64,000 nt of DNA from Coniochaeta sp. PMI_546 (Eukaryota > Ascomycota > Sordariomycetes > Coniochaetales > Coniochaetaceae): contig MU271144.1 of NCBI GenBank assembly GCA_021432605.1, positions 1,050,606 through 1,114,605 of the forward strand, in the 5' to 3' direction. How positions within the stretch are numbered: position 1 is the first letter of the stretch; the number at the start of each line of letters is the position of its first letter. Under the pieces are notes generated by a model. It was not told where the DNA came from. It ran no database searches and saw nothing but the letters and a program-made list of their open reading frames with translations. The translations under genes were made by a program, and so were the position numbers. This document shows, one piece after another, positions 51,295 to 62,156 of the stretch.

Positions 51295-53676
51295 ATGGCA
51301 CCCCAGGCTCAAGGCAAGAGTCTAGACGTCGTCGCTCTCATCTCGGGCGGCAAGGACAGCTTCTTCTCACTGCTCCACTGCCGCGCAAACGGCCACCGTG
51401 TCGTGGCCTTAGCTAACCTGCACCCTGCCACACCCACTTCGACTCGCGTTGCTGGCCAAGATGACCAAGAGGCCGATCTCAACAGCTTCATGTACCAGAC
51501 TGTGGGGCACGAGGTCATCTCCTTGTACGCCGAGGCGACAGGTCTGCCCCTTTACCGGCAGGAGATCAGGGGAGATGCCGGGCGGAGCGGGAAGGACTAC
51601 GCTTCCGGGGGAGAAGACGATGAGACCGAGTCCATGGTTCCGCTCCTCCGGGCGGTGATGGATGCCCACCCGGAGGTCAACGCTCTCTGCGCGGGCGCGA
51701 TCCTGAGCACCTACCAGCGCACGCGGGTCGAGTCCGTGGCTACGAGGCTGGGACTCACACCGCTGGCTTATCTGTGGAAGTACCCCGTGCTGCCGCTGCC
51801 GCTCGGCAAGGCGGGCGGAGATGATTCCCAGCTGCTGGCCGATATGGCGGCCGCCGGGATGGAGGCGCGCATCATCAAGGTTGCCTCTGGCGGACTCGAT
51901 GAGTCGTTTCTCTGGCAGAATGTCGCTAGTCAGCAGGGGGTTGACCGCTTGCTAAGGGCCATGAGGAGGTTCGGCGGTGCGGCTGCTGGGTCGGGTGCTG
52001 TCATTGGCGAGGGCGGCGAGTTTGAGACTCTCGTTGTCGACGGACCGCTGTCACTCTTCCGGAAGAGGATAGTGGTTGACGAGGAAGATAGGAGAGTTGT
52101 CAGGGAGGGTGGCGGTACCGCGTGGTTGAGCCTGCGAAAGGCGCGGGTTGAGGACAAGCTCGTAGATGATAAGACCACAGAGGCTCTTCCAAGAATACCG
52201 GACTTGTTTGATGCTCGGTTCGCGGGTGTCCAACAAGTCCTAGACGGGCAAGATGATCAAGGCATGCTAGACAGCTCACCCTCTTCATCTTCGCAAACTC
52301 TACTCGCGGCCTACCAAAGCAGCGGACCATCAAAACTACGGCAGTGGTGCATCGTCGGCGATGCCCAGTCTCCAGCGTCCATCGAGACAGAAACGACTTC
52401 TCTGGTAGAGAAGGTCAAAACAGCCCTCGACCAAGCATCCCTAGCCTCCTCATCCATCATCAGCACCGTCATTGCCCTACGGCACATGTCGGACTTCCCG
52501 ACCATCAACAAGATCTATGGCTCACTATTCACTGAGCCAAACCCCCCCTCAAGAGTGACCATCTCATGCGGTGATCTCCTCCCTCCAAACTGCAACATTG
52601 CGGTATACCTGTCCATCCATGGCGGCCTCACATCGAGTGCGAGGCAAGGCCTCCACGTGCAGTCGCGGTCCTACTGGGCTCCGGCCAACATCGGGCCCTA
52701 CAGCCAGGCCATCTCCATACCGATTCATAGTCTCTCCTCGGCAGACTCTTCCTCTGTCTCTAGCTCTGCGACGACACTAGTCCACATCGCGGGCCAAATA
52801 CCCCTCGTCCCGGCAACGATGGACCTCCCAAGTAGCTCCGAGCCATTCGAGTTCTCGGCCGCCCTGTCCCTGCAGCACCTCTGGCGCATCGGCACCGACA
52901 CAGCCGTGCAGTGGTGGAGCAGCGCCGTGGCATACCTCCCACACTCTTCACCCGACGACCCCATCCCAACCAAGGAGAAAGCCCTTCTCGCCTCGCAGAT
53001 CTGGCGCGCCGCACACGCCTGGTCGCCCGAAGTTCCGGAAGACGACGAAGCCGGACCCGATCTGTGGGACAGGAGACACAATACGGCCTACATGTCCTTC
53101 GCGGCCGACGACGCGGGGGCTGGGCCGAGATCCCTCCCCGACCGGTCCGTGCTGGTGGGCGCCGACGGTTCATCATCGCATCCACTCCCGACACCGGCTT
53201 TCTTCGCAGCAGAAGTCCAGGAGCTGCCCCGGCAGGCGGCCGTGGAGTGGCATGCTCACCTAGGCTTCGCGCATCTAGCCAATGACAGCGTTCGTGTTGT
53301 TTTCCTCGACTCGGAGATGATGCAGGTGCAGCACACCATCGTCGGCCCGGACGAGAAGGGGGTGTTCGTGCATACTGTTCTTGCTGTGAAGAGGATCGGG
53401 GGCCAGACGGAGAAGATGCCCCTTGCTATGGTGGCGAGGGAACTGCAGACGCTGTATTTGGCACGGATGGGTGGGCTTGTCGGGCTCGACACGGCGGAAA
53501 AGATGGGGGATGTTGGCCCCACGCATTTGTATGTGCATGCTGGGGCTGTTGCTGTCTCGGCCGAGGATGTTGGCAGAGACGGATGTCCGGTGATACCATG
53601 TTTCTCGCTGTGGAGCGGGAGGGGAGAGGAGGTCACTGCAGTCGCTGTGTATCAGGAATGGTTCGATCACAAGTGA
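51295..53676 (+). CDS. dph6: Diphthine--ammonia ligase with C-terminal Rid-type domains
   Basis: Cytosolic enzyme of the last step of diphthamide synthesis on eEF2: ATP-dependent amidation of diphthine. 793 aa, one exon; start MAPQAQGKSLDVVALISG at 51295 (cacaATGGc), since the open frame upstream lacks an ATG. The N-terminal ATP-pyrophosphatase domain has SGGKDS at residues 17-22, the ALCAGAI region in VNALCAGAILSTYQRTRVE, and GEGGEFETLVVDGPL at about 240-255. Two Rid/YjgF-like domains follow, as in yeast Dph6: the first around LRQWCIVGDAQS to VTISCGDLL, the second from YWAPANIGPYSQA with HIAGQIPLVP. These are usual for fungal Dph6 and probably non-catalytic. Convergent with the esterase gene. 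Confidence 0.93.
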   Translation: MAPQAQGKSLDVVALISGGKDSFFSLLHCRANGHRVVALANLHPATPTSTRVAGQDDQEADLNSFMYQTVGHEVISLYAEATGLPLYRQEIRGDAGRSGKDYASGGEDDETESMVPLLRAVMDAHPEVNALCAGAILSTYQRTRVESVATRLGLTPLAYLWKYPVLPLPLGKAGGDDSQLLADMAAAGMEARIIKVASGGLDESFLWQNVASQQGVDRLLRAMRRFGGAAAGSGAVIGEGGEFETLVVDGPLSLFRKRIVVDEEDRRVVREGGGTAWLSLRKARVEDKLVDDKTTEALPRIPDLFDARFAGVQQVLDGQDDQGMLDSSPSSSSQTLLAAYQSSGPSKLRQWCIVGDAQSPASIETETTSLVEKVKTALDQASLASSSIISTVIALRHMSDFPTINKIYGSLFTEPNPPSRVTISCGDLLPPNCNIAVYLSIHGGLTSSARQGLHVQSRSYWAPANIGPYSQAISIPIHSLSSADSSSVSSSATTLVHIAGQIPLVPATMDLPSSSEPFEFSAALSLQHLWRIGTDTAVQWWSSAVAYLPHSSPDDPIPTKEKALLASQIWRAAHAWSPEVPEDDEAGPDLWDRRHNTAYMSFAADDAGAGPRSLPDRSVLVGADGSSSHPLPTPAFFAAEVQELPRQAAVEWHAHLGFAHLANDSVRVVFLDSEMMQVQHTIVGPDEKGVFVHTVLAVKRIGGQTEKMPLAMVARELQTLYLARMGGLVGLDTAEKMGDVGPTHLYVHAGAVAVSAEDVGRDGCPVIPCFSLWSGRGEEVTAVAVYQEWFDHK

Positions 53677-53847
53677 CTGATTTGCTGGTCTAGCTTGGCT
53701 ATTACCACGGAAATAATACCTGCCCCTGCTTAGCCTCTGAATCAACGACCGCATCTTGTGATAACAACTAAAGCAAGCGCTTCCCATGCCTCATGGTTTC
53801 ATAGCTCATGAACTGCGTTCCTTGGCCACCCCTCCCTCCATGACTCA

Positions 53848-55755
53848 TCAACCCTTCCTCCTCTGCCTCATCCTCCTCCCCATGCCCTCCCAGAAACCAC
53901 ACCTCTCCGCCTCACCATCCCCCACACTCTCCATACACGTATCCCCCAACTCGATCTTCAACCTCTGCCCTGCCCCACCCTCCCGGTCCCAAGACTCCCA
54001 CACCGGGGCGCCCTCGGCCCGATACACGCTCGGATCCAGCGCCCGCACGAAGCTGATCCAGTACCCCATCACAACTGGCACGACGGGCGCGTTGTACGTG
54101 AAGTAGCTCGCGCTGACGTCCTGTGGCGGCAGGTTCGCGGGGCCGAACACCGCCGCCGCCTCGAAGATGTGCGGCACGCCCAGGCCGGCGGCCAGGTTGA
54201 GGTTGTCGCGGACGTTGTACCGGTAGGCGAAGATGCGGCGCCGGTCGGCTGGCGGGGTGTGGGAGGTGATGTGCCTGAGGAGGTTGAGGGAGGGGCAGAT
54301 GAAGGTCGCTTCGCCGTAGGCGCGGCTGTTGGTCGGGAACCAGGCGTTGTGGAAGGGGAGGGCCGGGGTGATCTTGGGGTAGTGGGCTAGGATTGCCTGG
54401 GTGTCGTTGCTGGTGAGGTAGGGGTAGTTGTCTTGGAAGAAGGAGGAGATGTCGTCTGGTGAGGCGGCGTTGGAGGCGAAGGCTGAGCCTTCTGTTTGAT
54501 GGTTAGTGAACGTGTGTATACGAATCAAATGACAGGGCAAGAAGGGGGGAACGAACATACCATCAGTATCAGTGCCAAACATGACTGGCACCTTGAGAAA
54601 GCGACCTGTCTCAAACAGTACATAGGGTAGATCCTGGATGAAGTCACCGTCCACGCACGGGGTCCAGTAGAAGAGCGGGTTGGGTGGCGCTGTCCTTCCC
54701 GGAAAAGCAGCAGCGATATTGAGAGCCTGCAGGGTGGCCATGTCCTTGCCGCGGAGACATGACATGGCGGTATCTTTGCCGTATGCGGCGGTGCATCCGA
54801 CGCGTTGTATGATGCGGTCGAACTGCCATTCCAGCTCGGATACATAGGGCTGGGCGGGGAAGAAGAGTGACTCCGATATGGCTCCTACGAATAGCCGGTC
54901 GTCTCTGCCGCCGTAGGCCGACAAATGCAAGGCCACGGAGCCAGCTCCAGCTGACGCGCCGTGGATGACGACATGGTTGGGGTCGCCTCCGAACTATTGA
55001 TGAGGTTAAAACACGAGGTTCAGCTTCCGGAGAGCTACGGCAGGGCTCACGACTGCTCGTGACTGAGACACGTACCTTGGAGATATACTGCTTAACCCAG
55101 AGCAACAGCCTTCGCTGATCCAGAAGTCCGACGTTCAAGTCACCGTCTTTTCTCAACCTCTCGCTAGCCAGAAAACCCCAGACTCCGACACGGTAGTTGA
55201 AGTTTACCATGACGATATTGTGGCCAGACTTCTCAACGACTTCGGCGCCATCATAGTTGGCGTTTGAGTTGAAGACATAACCTAGTCCTTCGGTCAGTCC
55301 CTCGCTCATGTCATGGATCATCTGAGAGTGAGAGTAAACGTACCTCCTCCCTGGATAAAGACCCAGACAGGCAACTTGGAGTTCACGGTAGCGTTGGCGG
55401 GAGTCCAGACATTGACAAACAAGCAGTCCTCATCCTCGCCCGGATACGGCGGTGCCACAGCATTTCCCAAGCAGACAGGCTGGAACTTGAGAGCCGATTC
55501 CCACGGGATCGTGCTCGGCCGCGGCTCGATGGGCGCCCTCCACCGCAGATCTCCTACCGGTGCGGCAGCGTAGCGCATGCCCAGGAAGGCATTTACTCCA
55601 TTCGGCAGCCGAGTCCCTACATAGCGAGTGTAGTTGAGGTCAACCCGGGGAGCGTTGGGAGGGATTGGGATGGGCTGAAAACGAGGTGATGCCGAGGTCA
55701 GTACAGCTGCTAGCAGGATGATGATGAAGAGGGTGGGGATGTATCTGGAAGCCAT
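53848..55755 (-). CDS. Type B carboxylesterase/lipase (alpha/beta hydrolase)
   Basis: Likely secreted serine esterase; substrate unknown. Model complement(join(53848..54491, 54561..54993, 55076..55281, 55344..55755)), 564 aa. Start MASRYIPTLFIIILLAAVLTSA at 55755, a clear signal peptide. Family marks: LGMRYAAAPVGDLRWRAP, the disulphide cysteine in EDEDCLFVNVWTP, the oxyanion strand IQGGGYVFNSN (split by intron 1), DQRRLLLWVKQYI, and the nucleophile elbow HGASAG with Ser219. GVPHIFEAAAVFG near the C-terminus supplies the likely catalytic His. Introns have GTACGT, GTACGT and GTATGT donors and join in phase. An alternative upstream exon (56026..56274) would replace the signal peptide with a membrane anchor; it is listed separately. 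Next to DGAT2 on the same strand. Confidence 0.88.
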
Positions 55756-56025
55756 GTTGATTAAGAGGGACGTTTGTTGGGCCACTGGCACTCGACGGCA
55801 AAGTCAACAAACGGAGAGTACCGGAAAGACAAGGGTTACAGGGTGAGATAGAGGATACGAGAGAGAAAGTGAGTGAGTGAGTGAATGGATGAGTGTGCCC
55901 TCAGAGCATGAGCCAAAGACAAACGGGCTGGTAAACGATATTCTGAGGCGCAGCCTGAAGATACAAGTGAGGAAATAAAGTTTGCGATGAGATGTCGAAG
56001 GAGTTTCATCCAAGGATTTCCATAC

Positions 56026-56274
56026 CTCGTCAGAGCTCGCACTTGGGACGAGCAGCAGCGGTAACAGGACGGTGAGGGCGAGGACGGTGACGAAGCAGAA
56101 CGCAGCCACGACAGATGCACGCTGCTGCTTGAGCCACGGCCACCGCAGACGCACCTCTTCGTCGTCTCTTCCGCAGTCCTCTTCCACCCTCGTCTCGGCC
56201 GCCTTTTGGTTCTCGACGTCGGCCCTCCTCTGCTGTACACTGTGGTTCCTCGCATCCTCCATGTGCGTTGCCAT
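56026..56274 (-). CDS. Possible alternative first exon of the esterase, or small separate membrane protein
   Basis: Open frame starting MATHMEDARNHSVQQRRADV at 56274: about 50 polar, charged residues, then RWPWLKQQR and a strong hydrophobic segment (ASVVAAFCFVTVLALTVLLPLLL), ending SASSDE at a GAG|GTATGG donor (56025). A TTTTCAG acceptor inside esterase exon 1 (exon from 55674) has the matching phase and would continue PIPIPPNAPRVDLN, giving a type II membrane-anchored esterase that skips the signal peptide. If left unspliced, the frame runs on for about 70 more low-quality codons. Exon status is inference. Confidence 0.45.
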
Positions 56275-57222
56275 GTCGGTGTCATGTACATTCGGCCAGC
56301 TTCCATCCCATCAAGTGAATGCAACTACGGCAAGAATTCGAGACCAACGGTGGTGATCTATAACCTCAGTCTTGCCTCACACTCTACGAGAACAAACAGA
56401 TACACGGTCGAGATGATCACAAGCCAGTGATCCAGAATTGGGGCTCTCCCAGCACACCCTCATCCTCTTGACCAGAGCGGTCTGGTGATGTCGTCGACTT
56501 TGGCGTTGTGTATCTCTGTTCATCGTCCCACTGCATTCCACGAAGATTCGACGAGTAAGATGGCCTGGACTGCGTGGCACGACTCGAGCAGACTCATGAA
56601 CCCCAAGAAAAGGGACGAGGAGATTTACTTAGTGAGGGACTGGTAACACTTGTTACATCCAGTCGTCAAGAGCAGAGTCTCCGCAGCCGGCAACGAGGAG
56701 GGGTGCTTATGGCAAGCGGATGGCCAAACGGAATGTTTGAGTTGGAAGTCTGAACAAACAAACGAGCTATCATATCTATGCACGCTACCGCGGGAGATCG
56801 CCACGTCGACATCATCAATTGAAAGCGAGGCTAAACCTTCATTCTTGCTCTTTGCAATTGTAGGCTGTCTCGGAAAGGATATGCTCTCTCCTGCTGGTGG
56901 GGGGAGTTGCTTGTAGTCAGGTAGCAGTAGCATGAGACAAATAAAACCCATTTTGCCTGGCCATGACGATGTGCTCGGCTCGCATCCGAAATATACTATG
57001 TAGACAGTTTTGACACCCGTGCATATGCTACACTCCAGGAAGCTCCGACAGTATCTTGCCTGCCTACCACTTCCTTCCAACGTAATCTAAAATCGCTTCA
57101 ATGGCCGCCGGAAAACCAGAGATCTTGCTCCTGCTCCTGCTCCTATGCACCTGGCAGACATCTATTCCTACAGCCCAGAACCAAATAATATACACCGACA
57201 GCCCGAACACACAAATACCCCC
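56275..57222. other. Intergenic region esterase / DGAT2
   Basis: About 0.95 kb upstream of the esterase and downstream of DGAT2. ORFs present are short and not coding-like. No element recognised. Confidence 0.4.
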
Positions 57223-58829
57223 CTACTTGAGAATCTGCATCTCCTCCTTCCGCTCCTTGGCAAACACATCCTTGTACGTATCCCATATCTTCTGCAGCTC
57301 CTCGACATACAAGCCGTGCAGCCGATCCACCTCGTCCGGATCGACCACCCCGCCCGTCGCCTGCGCAACCTTGATCGGCGCCCCGACAACGACATGCAGC
57401 GGCCTCCGGTACGGCATCAGCCCAACGTCGTAGTTGAAGATCCCCCTCCCGTGCAAGAACGGCAGCGTGAACTTCCACACCCTCAGCACAAACATCTGCA
57501 CGTTGTGCAGCCACGGGTGCGCCCTGGGATTCATCTGGTCGTACAGGTCGTTCTCCCCAAACGCCAGCACGGGCACCAGGTCCGCGCCCGTCCGGACCGC
57601 CAGCCTGACGAACCCCTTGCGCTCCTGCAGTATGAGCCTCAGCGTCCCCGGCTGCGCCTCGAGCGACTCCCTCGCCCCGCCCACCACGATGGTCACCGCC
57701 CGCCCCATCCCCTCGCCGTTCGCCCCTCCCCGCGTGAGGATGTTGCCGATGCTCTCCTTGGACACGGACCGCAGGCCCATGGCCAGGATGTAGTCCCTGT
57801 ATATCGGGATGCGGAAGTTGGAGTCCAGCGTGAGCAGGCTGTTGGTGATGCCGGGGAACTTGTCGGCGAACCCCAGCGCCTCCGTGGCGAAGGCCGCGAA
57901 GGCCCCGTGCGAGATGATGCCGTGCGGGTGGTACCCGAAGATGTACTTCCTCGTCGCCGGCAGGTCCTCCGTCTTGTGCAGCGTGGCCGGGAAGTAGCCC
58001 GCGAACAGCCTCCACATGCGGTGCCGCCTGAGCCGCTCCGACCGGAACCGCAGCTTCCCGTCCGTGGCCGCGTTGGAGACCAGCACGTGGATGAGGTAGG
58101 GGATGAGCAAGGGCCAGGTGAGCGGTACGGCGCACAGGAAGAAGAAGATGGACACCATGCTCGCGATGCTGAGGCAGTGCGCCAGCACCATCAGCGTCTG
58201 CAGGCGGCGCTTGACCGGCACGTTCCACGGCGCGAAGCGGATGCCGGCTGCTTGGTAGCCGTAGTCTCTTTCCCATTCCTCCCGTTCTTGCCCCTCTTGC
58301 TCGTCGGCGCTCAGCTGGCGGTGGTATTTTCGTTTGGGCTCTTTTGTGAGAGTGTTCTTGGTGCTCTTCTTCTCGCTGGTGCTGCCGTTCTGCTTCCTGC
58401 GGCGTAGTTCCCCTTGCGAACCAGAATCATCTTTGCTAGGTTCGGTGTGAGCGCCGTGACCATTCTGCATTGCTTGTCCGTTGGGAGTGGACTCGTCGGC
58501 GCCATCTTTCAGGGCCTCAGCATAGCTTTTCTCGTTATCGCCGCTGGGGGCAGTAACCTCGGGGGAGTCTTCGGTCTCGTTTGAAGCATGTCCATCGGTT
58601 TGCGGTACGTCCGTCGTGTCGTCCGAGGGGTCCTGCTGTGAGTGGCTGGACCCCGACCTCGCATGTCCGTTATGCTGCGTATCGCCTTCTTTCACAACAT
58701 CGGCATAGCTTGGTCCGTTGTTGGTGCCCGAAACAACAGGCTGGAGTAGTGAGAACGTTAACTACTCGTACAACAGAGGGTCAAGGCTATGATGAAATAG
58801 ATACATACCGCGTTGCTATCGTCCCCCAT
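57223..58829 (-). CDS. dga1: Diacylglycerol O-acyltransferase type 2 (DGAT2/Dga1)
   Basis: ER and lipid-droplet enzyme making triacylglycerol from diacylglycerol and acyl-CoA. Model complement(join(57223..58740, 58809..58829)), 512 aa; a 7-codon first exon (MGDDSNA) joins through a GTATGT...CCAG intron to PVVSGTNNGPSYADVVKEGD. The first ~160 residues are disordered and polar, longer than yeast Dga1 needs. A double hydrophobic hairpin follows (LMVLAHCLSIASMVSIFFFL and VPLTWPLLIPYLIHVLV). The catalytic HPHG is at 278-281 in YIFGYHPHGIISHG. Other family blocks: RDYILAMGLRSVSKESI, IVVGGARESLEAQPG, LRLILQERKGFVRLA and GADLVPVLAFGENDLYDQ, then the C-terminal GAPIKVAQ. Complete, no defects seen. Confidence 0.95.
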
Positions 58830-60089
58830 GGCCACCGATTGTCTTGTTTAGAAGCGACAGGTTTCGTATAAATGCCGAGTTCCGGCGGCCTGTCACTTCA
58901 AGGGATATCGCAAGACAGTTGATGAGCCTTGAAGCAGTGAGACAGCGCACGAGAGAAGGGGGGCCGGCAGCGAGATTTGGACGGGATCGTCAGGAACCAG
59001 GCGGCGACATGAGCTCAGGATAAAGTTTAAGGAGAAACGGTCCAAGAACGACACACAGGGAGACGAGAACGCAGAGACCAGTCTCTACCCAGTGTTGAAA
59101 AGTGTGAGTGTTGCCAGTTCAGAGCATGGCGATAAATGAGACGAAGTCGCGGCAGGACGGCAGGGCAAGGCAGCCAACTTTAGCTTACAGAATGATGGGG
59201 AAGGCCGTTATGACGTGCAGACGCTGCTTGTGTGGAGCTTACCTTTCCCTTTACTGCATAGCAGGTAAGGGTGAGTCCGTTAGTACCTCGCTGCCAAGGT
59301 CCACGGGTATGCGCGTGTGCTGCCCCTCATCTGCCGAGGTGAACCTTGTCAAGCGTCCAGCTCTATGTCAAGCCATCTCCATGTGAATCACTCGAATGCA
59401 GGTGATAAAATTGCACGCGCTCGCTTACACTCTCAAAGACGAGACTCATGGTAAGGTAGCAAGCAAGTATTTGTCGTAGGTCCTTAAGAAACTTGAAAAA
59501 CCATCGGATTCGAGCGATAACGCTACCACTTGCCATGAGGCATAGCTCTGACACGCATATAATATCGTACACGGCCGCTGTCTAAAGAAATCTGGTGCAA
59601 ATAATTATAAATCAGACCAACCGCCCAGTTGATGCCTCCTTGCTCCGAAGGCGTCCATAGCACATCAGATGTAAATCAATGACAACGTTCCCATCGACAT
59701 CAGCTTGCCATGCAGATAGAGCAAAGCAACCCGCACGCGGCCCAACTACGTCCTCGCCAGCTGATGGACGCCGCAAAGTGAAAGCTTGGAAGAGAGAACA
59801 GAGGCACTATAAATCCGGCCTTTCCTCTAGACGAGAACCCCATAATCCATTTTTGTAACATGGGACATAACCCGAGCGGCCACCGGAACCCCTTGAACGC
59901 CAGGCCGAAACGCCTCATTTTAGAACACCACCCCCCCCAGCAGTTGCGGATATGACGCGCAAAAGAAATGACTGGAATTTCCACACGAGATAGCAGATAC
60001 CGCAGCCTGCGGCGTAGACGGGTTTCCGCCTACCCGTCTGGTCCGCATAGTATATGTGAAGCTAATCGCGTCGAGTAGCACACGGTCCC
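58830..60089. other. Intergenic region DGAT2 / C2H2 gene
   Basis: 1.26 kb containing the DGAT2 promoter and the 3' end of the zinc-finger gene. No coding-like ORF or distinct element seen. Confidence 0.4.
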
Positions 60090-62156
60090 CTATGACGGAG
60101 CAGGTTGACCCTCCGCACGCAACCCAAGTTGTTGTCGTAGAAGAGCGACCTCGTTCGACAAAGTCGACTCCTTCCGTTCGAATTGCCCGACCTTTTCGAG
60201 TAATTGCGACTCGACCTTCTTCACAGACGCAAGTTCTTCGCCCAGGCTCTTGACTTTCTCTTCCAGACTGTGAATATACGTCCACAAGCCTTGCTCCCCG
60301 GAAGCAAAGAGATTGTTGGAGTTATCAACGCCACTACCTTGCCCCGCAGCCCCGGCAGCCGTGGCAGGTCCGCTGGGAACCCTCGGCTGACCTGCAGGCG
60401 TCTGTTGGGCCGATGTCGGCGGTATCCCACTCGAGGCCGGTTGGGATGCGCCTTTGGTTTTGCTCGCGTCAGCAGGTGGGTATTGGGAGAGCCAGGCAAG
60501 CTGGGCCGCATCCGACGTACCGTGAGGTGGCGCTGATAACCCGGAGGGAGCGTGCTGTTCCGACTGCCGAGAAGCGATTTGCTGCTGCAGGCTGGCCGAA
60601 CGCTGGGTCTTGTCCTGGCCCGGTTGAGGCGGATGCCCGACGCCTGGACTCAGCGGCTTGGGACTCTCAGTCATGCCTGTCTGAGAAAACATCGAACTCC
60701 CGGCGCTCAGTGGCATGGACGAGACGCTGGTATTCGGGGTGTGGCCGCTACCGGCACTGTTTGGCACAGTTGGCGAAGTCTCGGCGCTTGGTATAGCACG
60801 GCCTAAGTTAGGAGGCAGGAGGCCGCCAACTGGTCGCGGCCCGGCTGGTGGGTACGTGCTACGTGAGTGTGCCGCATACCCGTCCGTGAGTGCTGCTTGA
60901 GCAGCTACATGTTGCGCCTTGATACTCGGTAGGCTGAGCCGACGTCGTTCTTCCTCGGTCAACTCGCCATCCGCGGACGCATCGTAGATGATGCCGGTCA
61001 TGGCCGAATCATCTGCGTCGGTGCCATCGTAGTCATCGTCCCCAGCAAAGCTACCCATGCTAGACCGCCGGCCGGCGCAACCTCCGGCGCCTTTACTGTG
61101 TCTCGCTAGCGCGTCCGCACGCGCAAACTTGCGATCACACTTCGGGCAGATGTGAGGCTTTTCGCCAGTATGCAGCTTGCTATGTCGCTTCAGGTCGTGC
61201 AGTCGCCGGAACCTCATATTACATTGCTGGCAGAGATATGGTTTCTCTTGGCTGTGGGTAAGCAGGTGACTCTTGAGATTATGATGTCGTGTGAACTCCG
61301 TGTCGCAGTACGGGCACTTGTGTTTCTTTGATGAAGGAGATCGCGGCGTCAGCTCCGTACTTTGCGATGGTGCCATAGGCAGACTCAATCCTCTTGGAGG
61401 AGGAGGTATAGGCATTTGAGCACCAGGTGGCAGGATTCCCGGGTACGAAAAAGAGGTAGGGGCCGGCCGCTCCTCCATCTGGGCCTCTGGCTGTCGCGCA
61501 GAGGGTGGTCGCTCATTCCGCGAGTCCACATCCATAGCAGTAGGGCTATCCATAACGCGATCCTGACCACTGCTTCCCATGGTGACAGCAGCGCTCGCGG
61601 CACTCTGAGGACTGGTGGCTTTGAGGTCCGTAGATGTTAGGTTGGGGGGCATGTCGTTCGTATTAGCGTGATCAGGCTGTAGAGTCCTTGGCTCCGTCTC
61701 CGTCTCCGTCTCCGTCGCCGTCGCCGTGACCAAGGGCGCTACCTCTGTCGGCCCATCCTGCGGTCGGCTCATGCTCGCATTTGCTCCTGATATCAACTCG
61801 GACAGGACTTTTTGTGTCGGATTCGGGCTGATGCCGGGCGGGTGCAGACGCTGATATTCTTCTTCCCTCCTCCGCCGGTCGTCTTCCAGAGCGGCCGCGC
61901 CGGTCAAGGGCGCGGGTAGAGGGGATTGCGCGAACGTAACGAGACGCGCGATCTTGGAGGGCGAGAGGTCGCCCGGAGCAGCGGTAGAGCCCGGTGACGT
62001 CGGCGTGGTCTCGCGACCTCGTTTCAGCGGTCTCAACCTCGTGGGATCACCCGCAGCGACTTCCGAAGGACCAAGGGGAGGGTGAGCTGAAGTTGAGGTC
62101 GCAGGCGCAGGCGCGAGGGATGATTCCGTAGCGATTGAGGTTTGTTCCGATGCCAT
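60090..62156 (-). CDS. C2H2 zinc-finger transcription factor (Azf1-like, tentative)
   Basis: 688 aa, one exon, start MASEQTSIATESS at 62156. Residues 1-275 are disordered and Pro/Ser/Thr-rich with a basic PLKRGRE and a short Thr/Glu repeat (ATATETETETE) encoded by a TCCGTC-type tandem tract near 61690-61725. Three zinc fingers lie at about 280-365: CPYCDTEFTRHHNLKSHLLTH, CQQCNMRFRRLHDLKRHSKLH and CPKCDRKFARADALARH followed by SKGAGGC. The third ends in Cys, so it is C2HC. The long C-terminal part is Pro/Gln/Ser-rich and closes with a coiled coil (YIHSLEEKVKSLGEELASVKK, then LLEKVGQFERKESTLSNEVALLRQQL) that could mediate dimerisation. The finger spacing recalls fungal Azf1-type factors, but target genes and the exact ortholog are unknown. 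Confidence 0.85.
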   Translation of the reverse strand: MASEQTSIATESSLAPAPATSTSAHPPLGPSEVAAGDPTRLRPLKRGRETTPTSPGSTAAPGDLSPSKIARLVTFAQSPLPAPLTGAAALEDDRRRREEEYQRLHPPGISPNPTQKVLSELISGANASMSRPQDGPTEVAPLVTATATETETETEPRTLQPDHANTNDMPPNLTSTDLKATSPQSAASAAVTMGSSGQDRVMDSPTAMDVDSRNERPPSARQPEAQMEERPAPTSFSYPGILPPGAQMPIPPPPRGLSLPMAPSQSTELTPRSPSSKKHKCPYCDTEFTRHHNLKSHLLTHSQEKPYLCQQCNMRFRRLHDLKRHSKLHTGEKPHICPKCDRKFARADALARHSKGAGGCAGRRSSMGSFAGDDDYDGTDADDSAMTGIIYDASADGELTEEERRRLSLPSIKAQHVAAQAALTDGYAAHSRSTYPPAGPRPVGGLLPPNLGRAIPSAETSPTVPNSAGSGHTPNTSVSSMPLSAGSSMFSQTGMTESPKPLSPGVGHPPQPGQDKTQRSASLQQQIASRQSEQHAPSGLSAPPHGTSDAAQLAWLSQYPPADASKTKGASQPASSGIPPTSAQQTPAGQPRVPSGPATAAGAAGQGSGVDNSNNLFASGEQGLWTYIHSLEEKVKSLGEELASVKKVESQLLEKVGQFERKESTLSNEVALLRQQLGLRAEGQPAPS

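Noticed and set aside
56625-57080. 151-codon minus frame between the esterase and DGAT2
   Set aside because: Starts without a good ATG context and has no domain or coding-like codon use.
57145-58407. 420-codon open frame on the + strand opposite DGAT2
   Set aside because: Antisense shadow of a GC-rich gene; Arg/Pro/His-rich translation with no domain.
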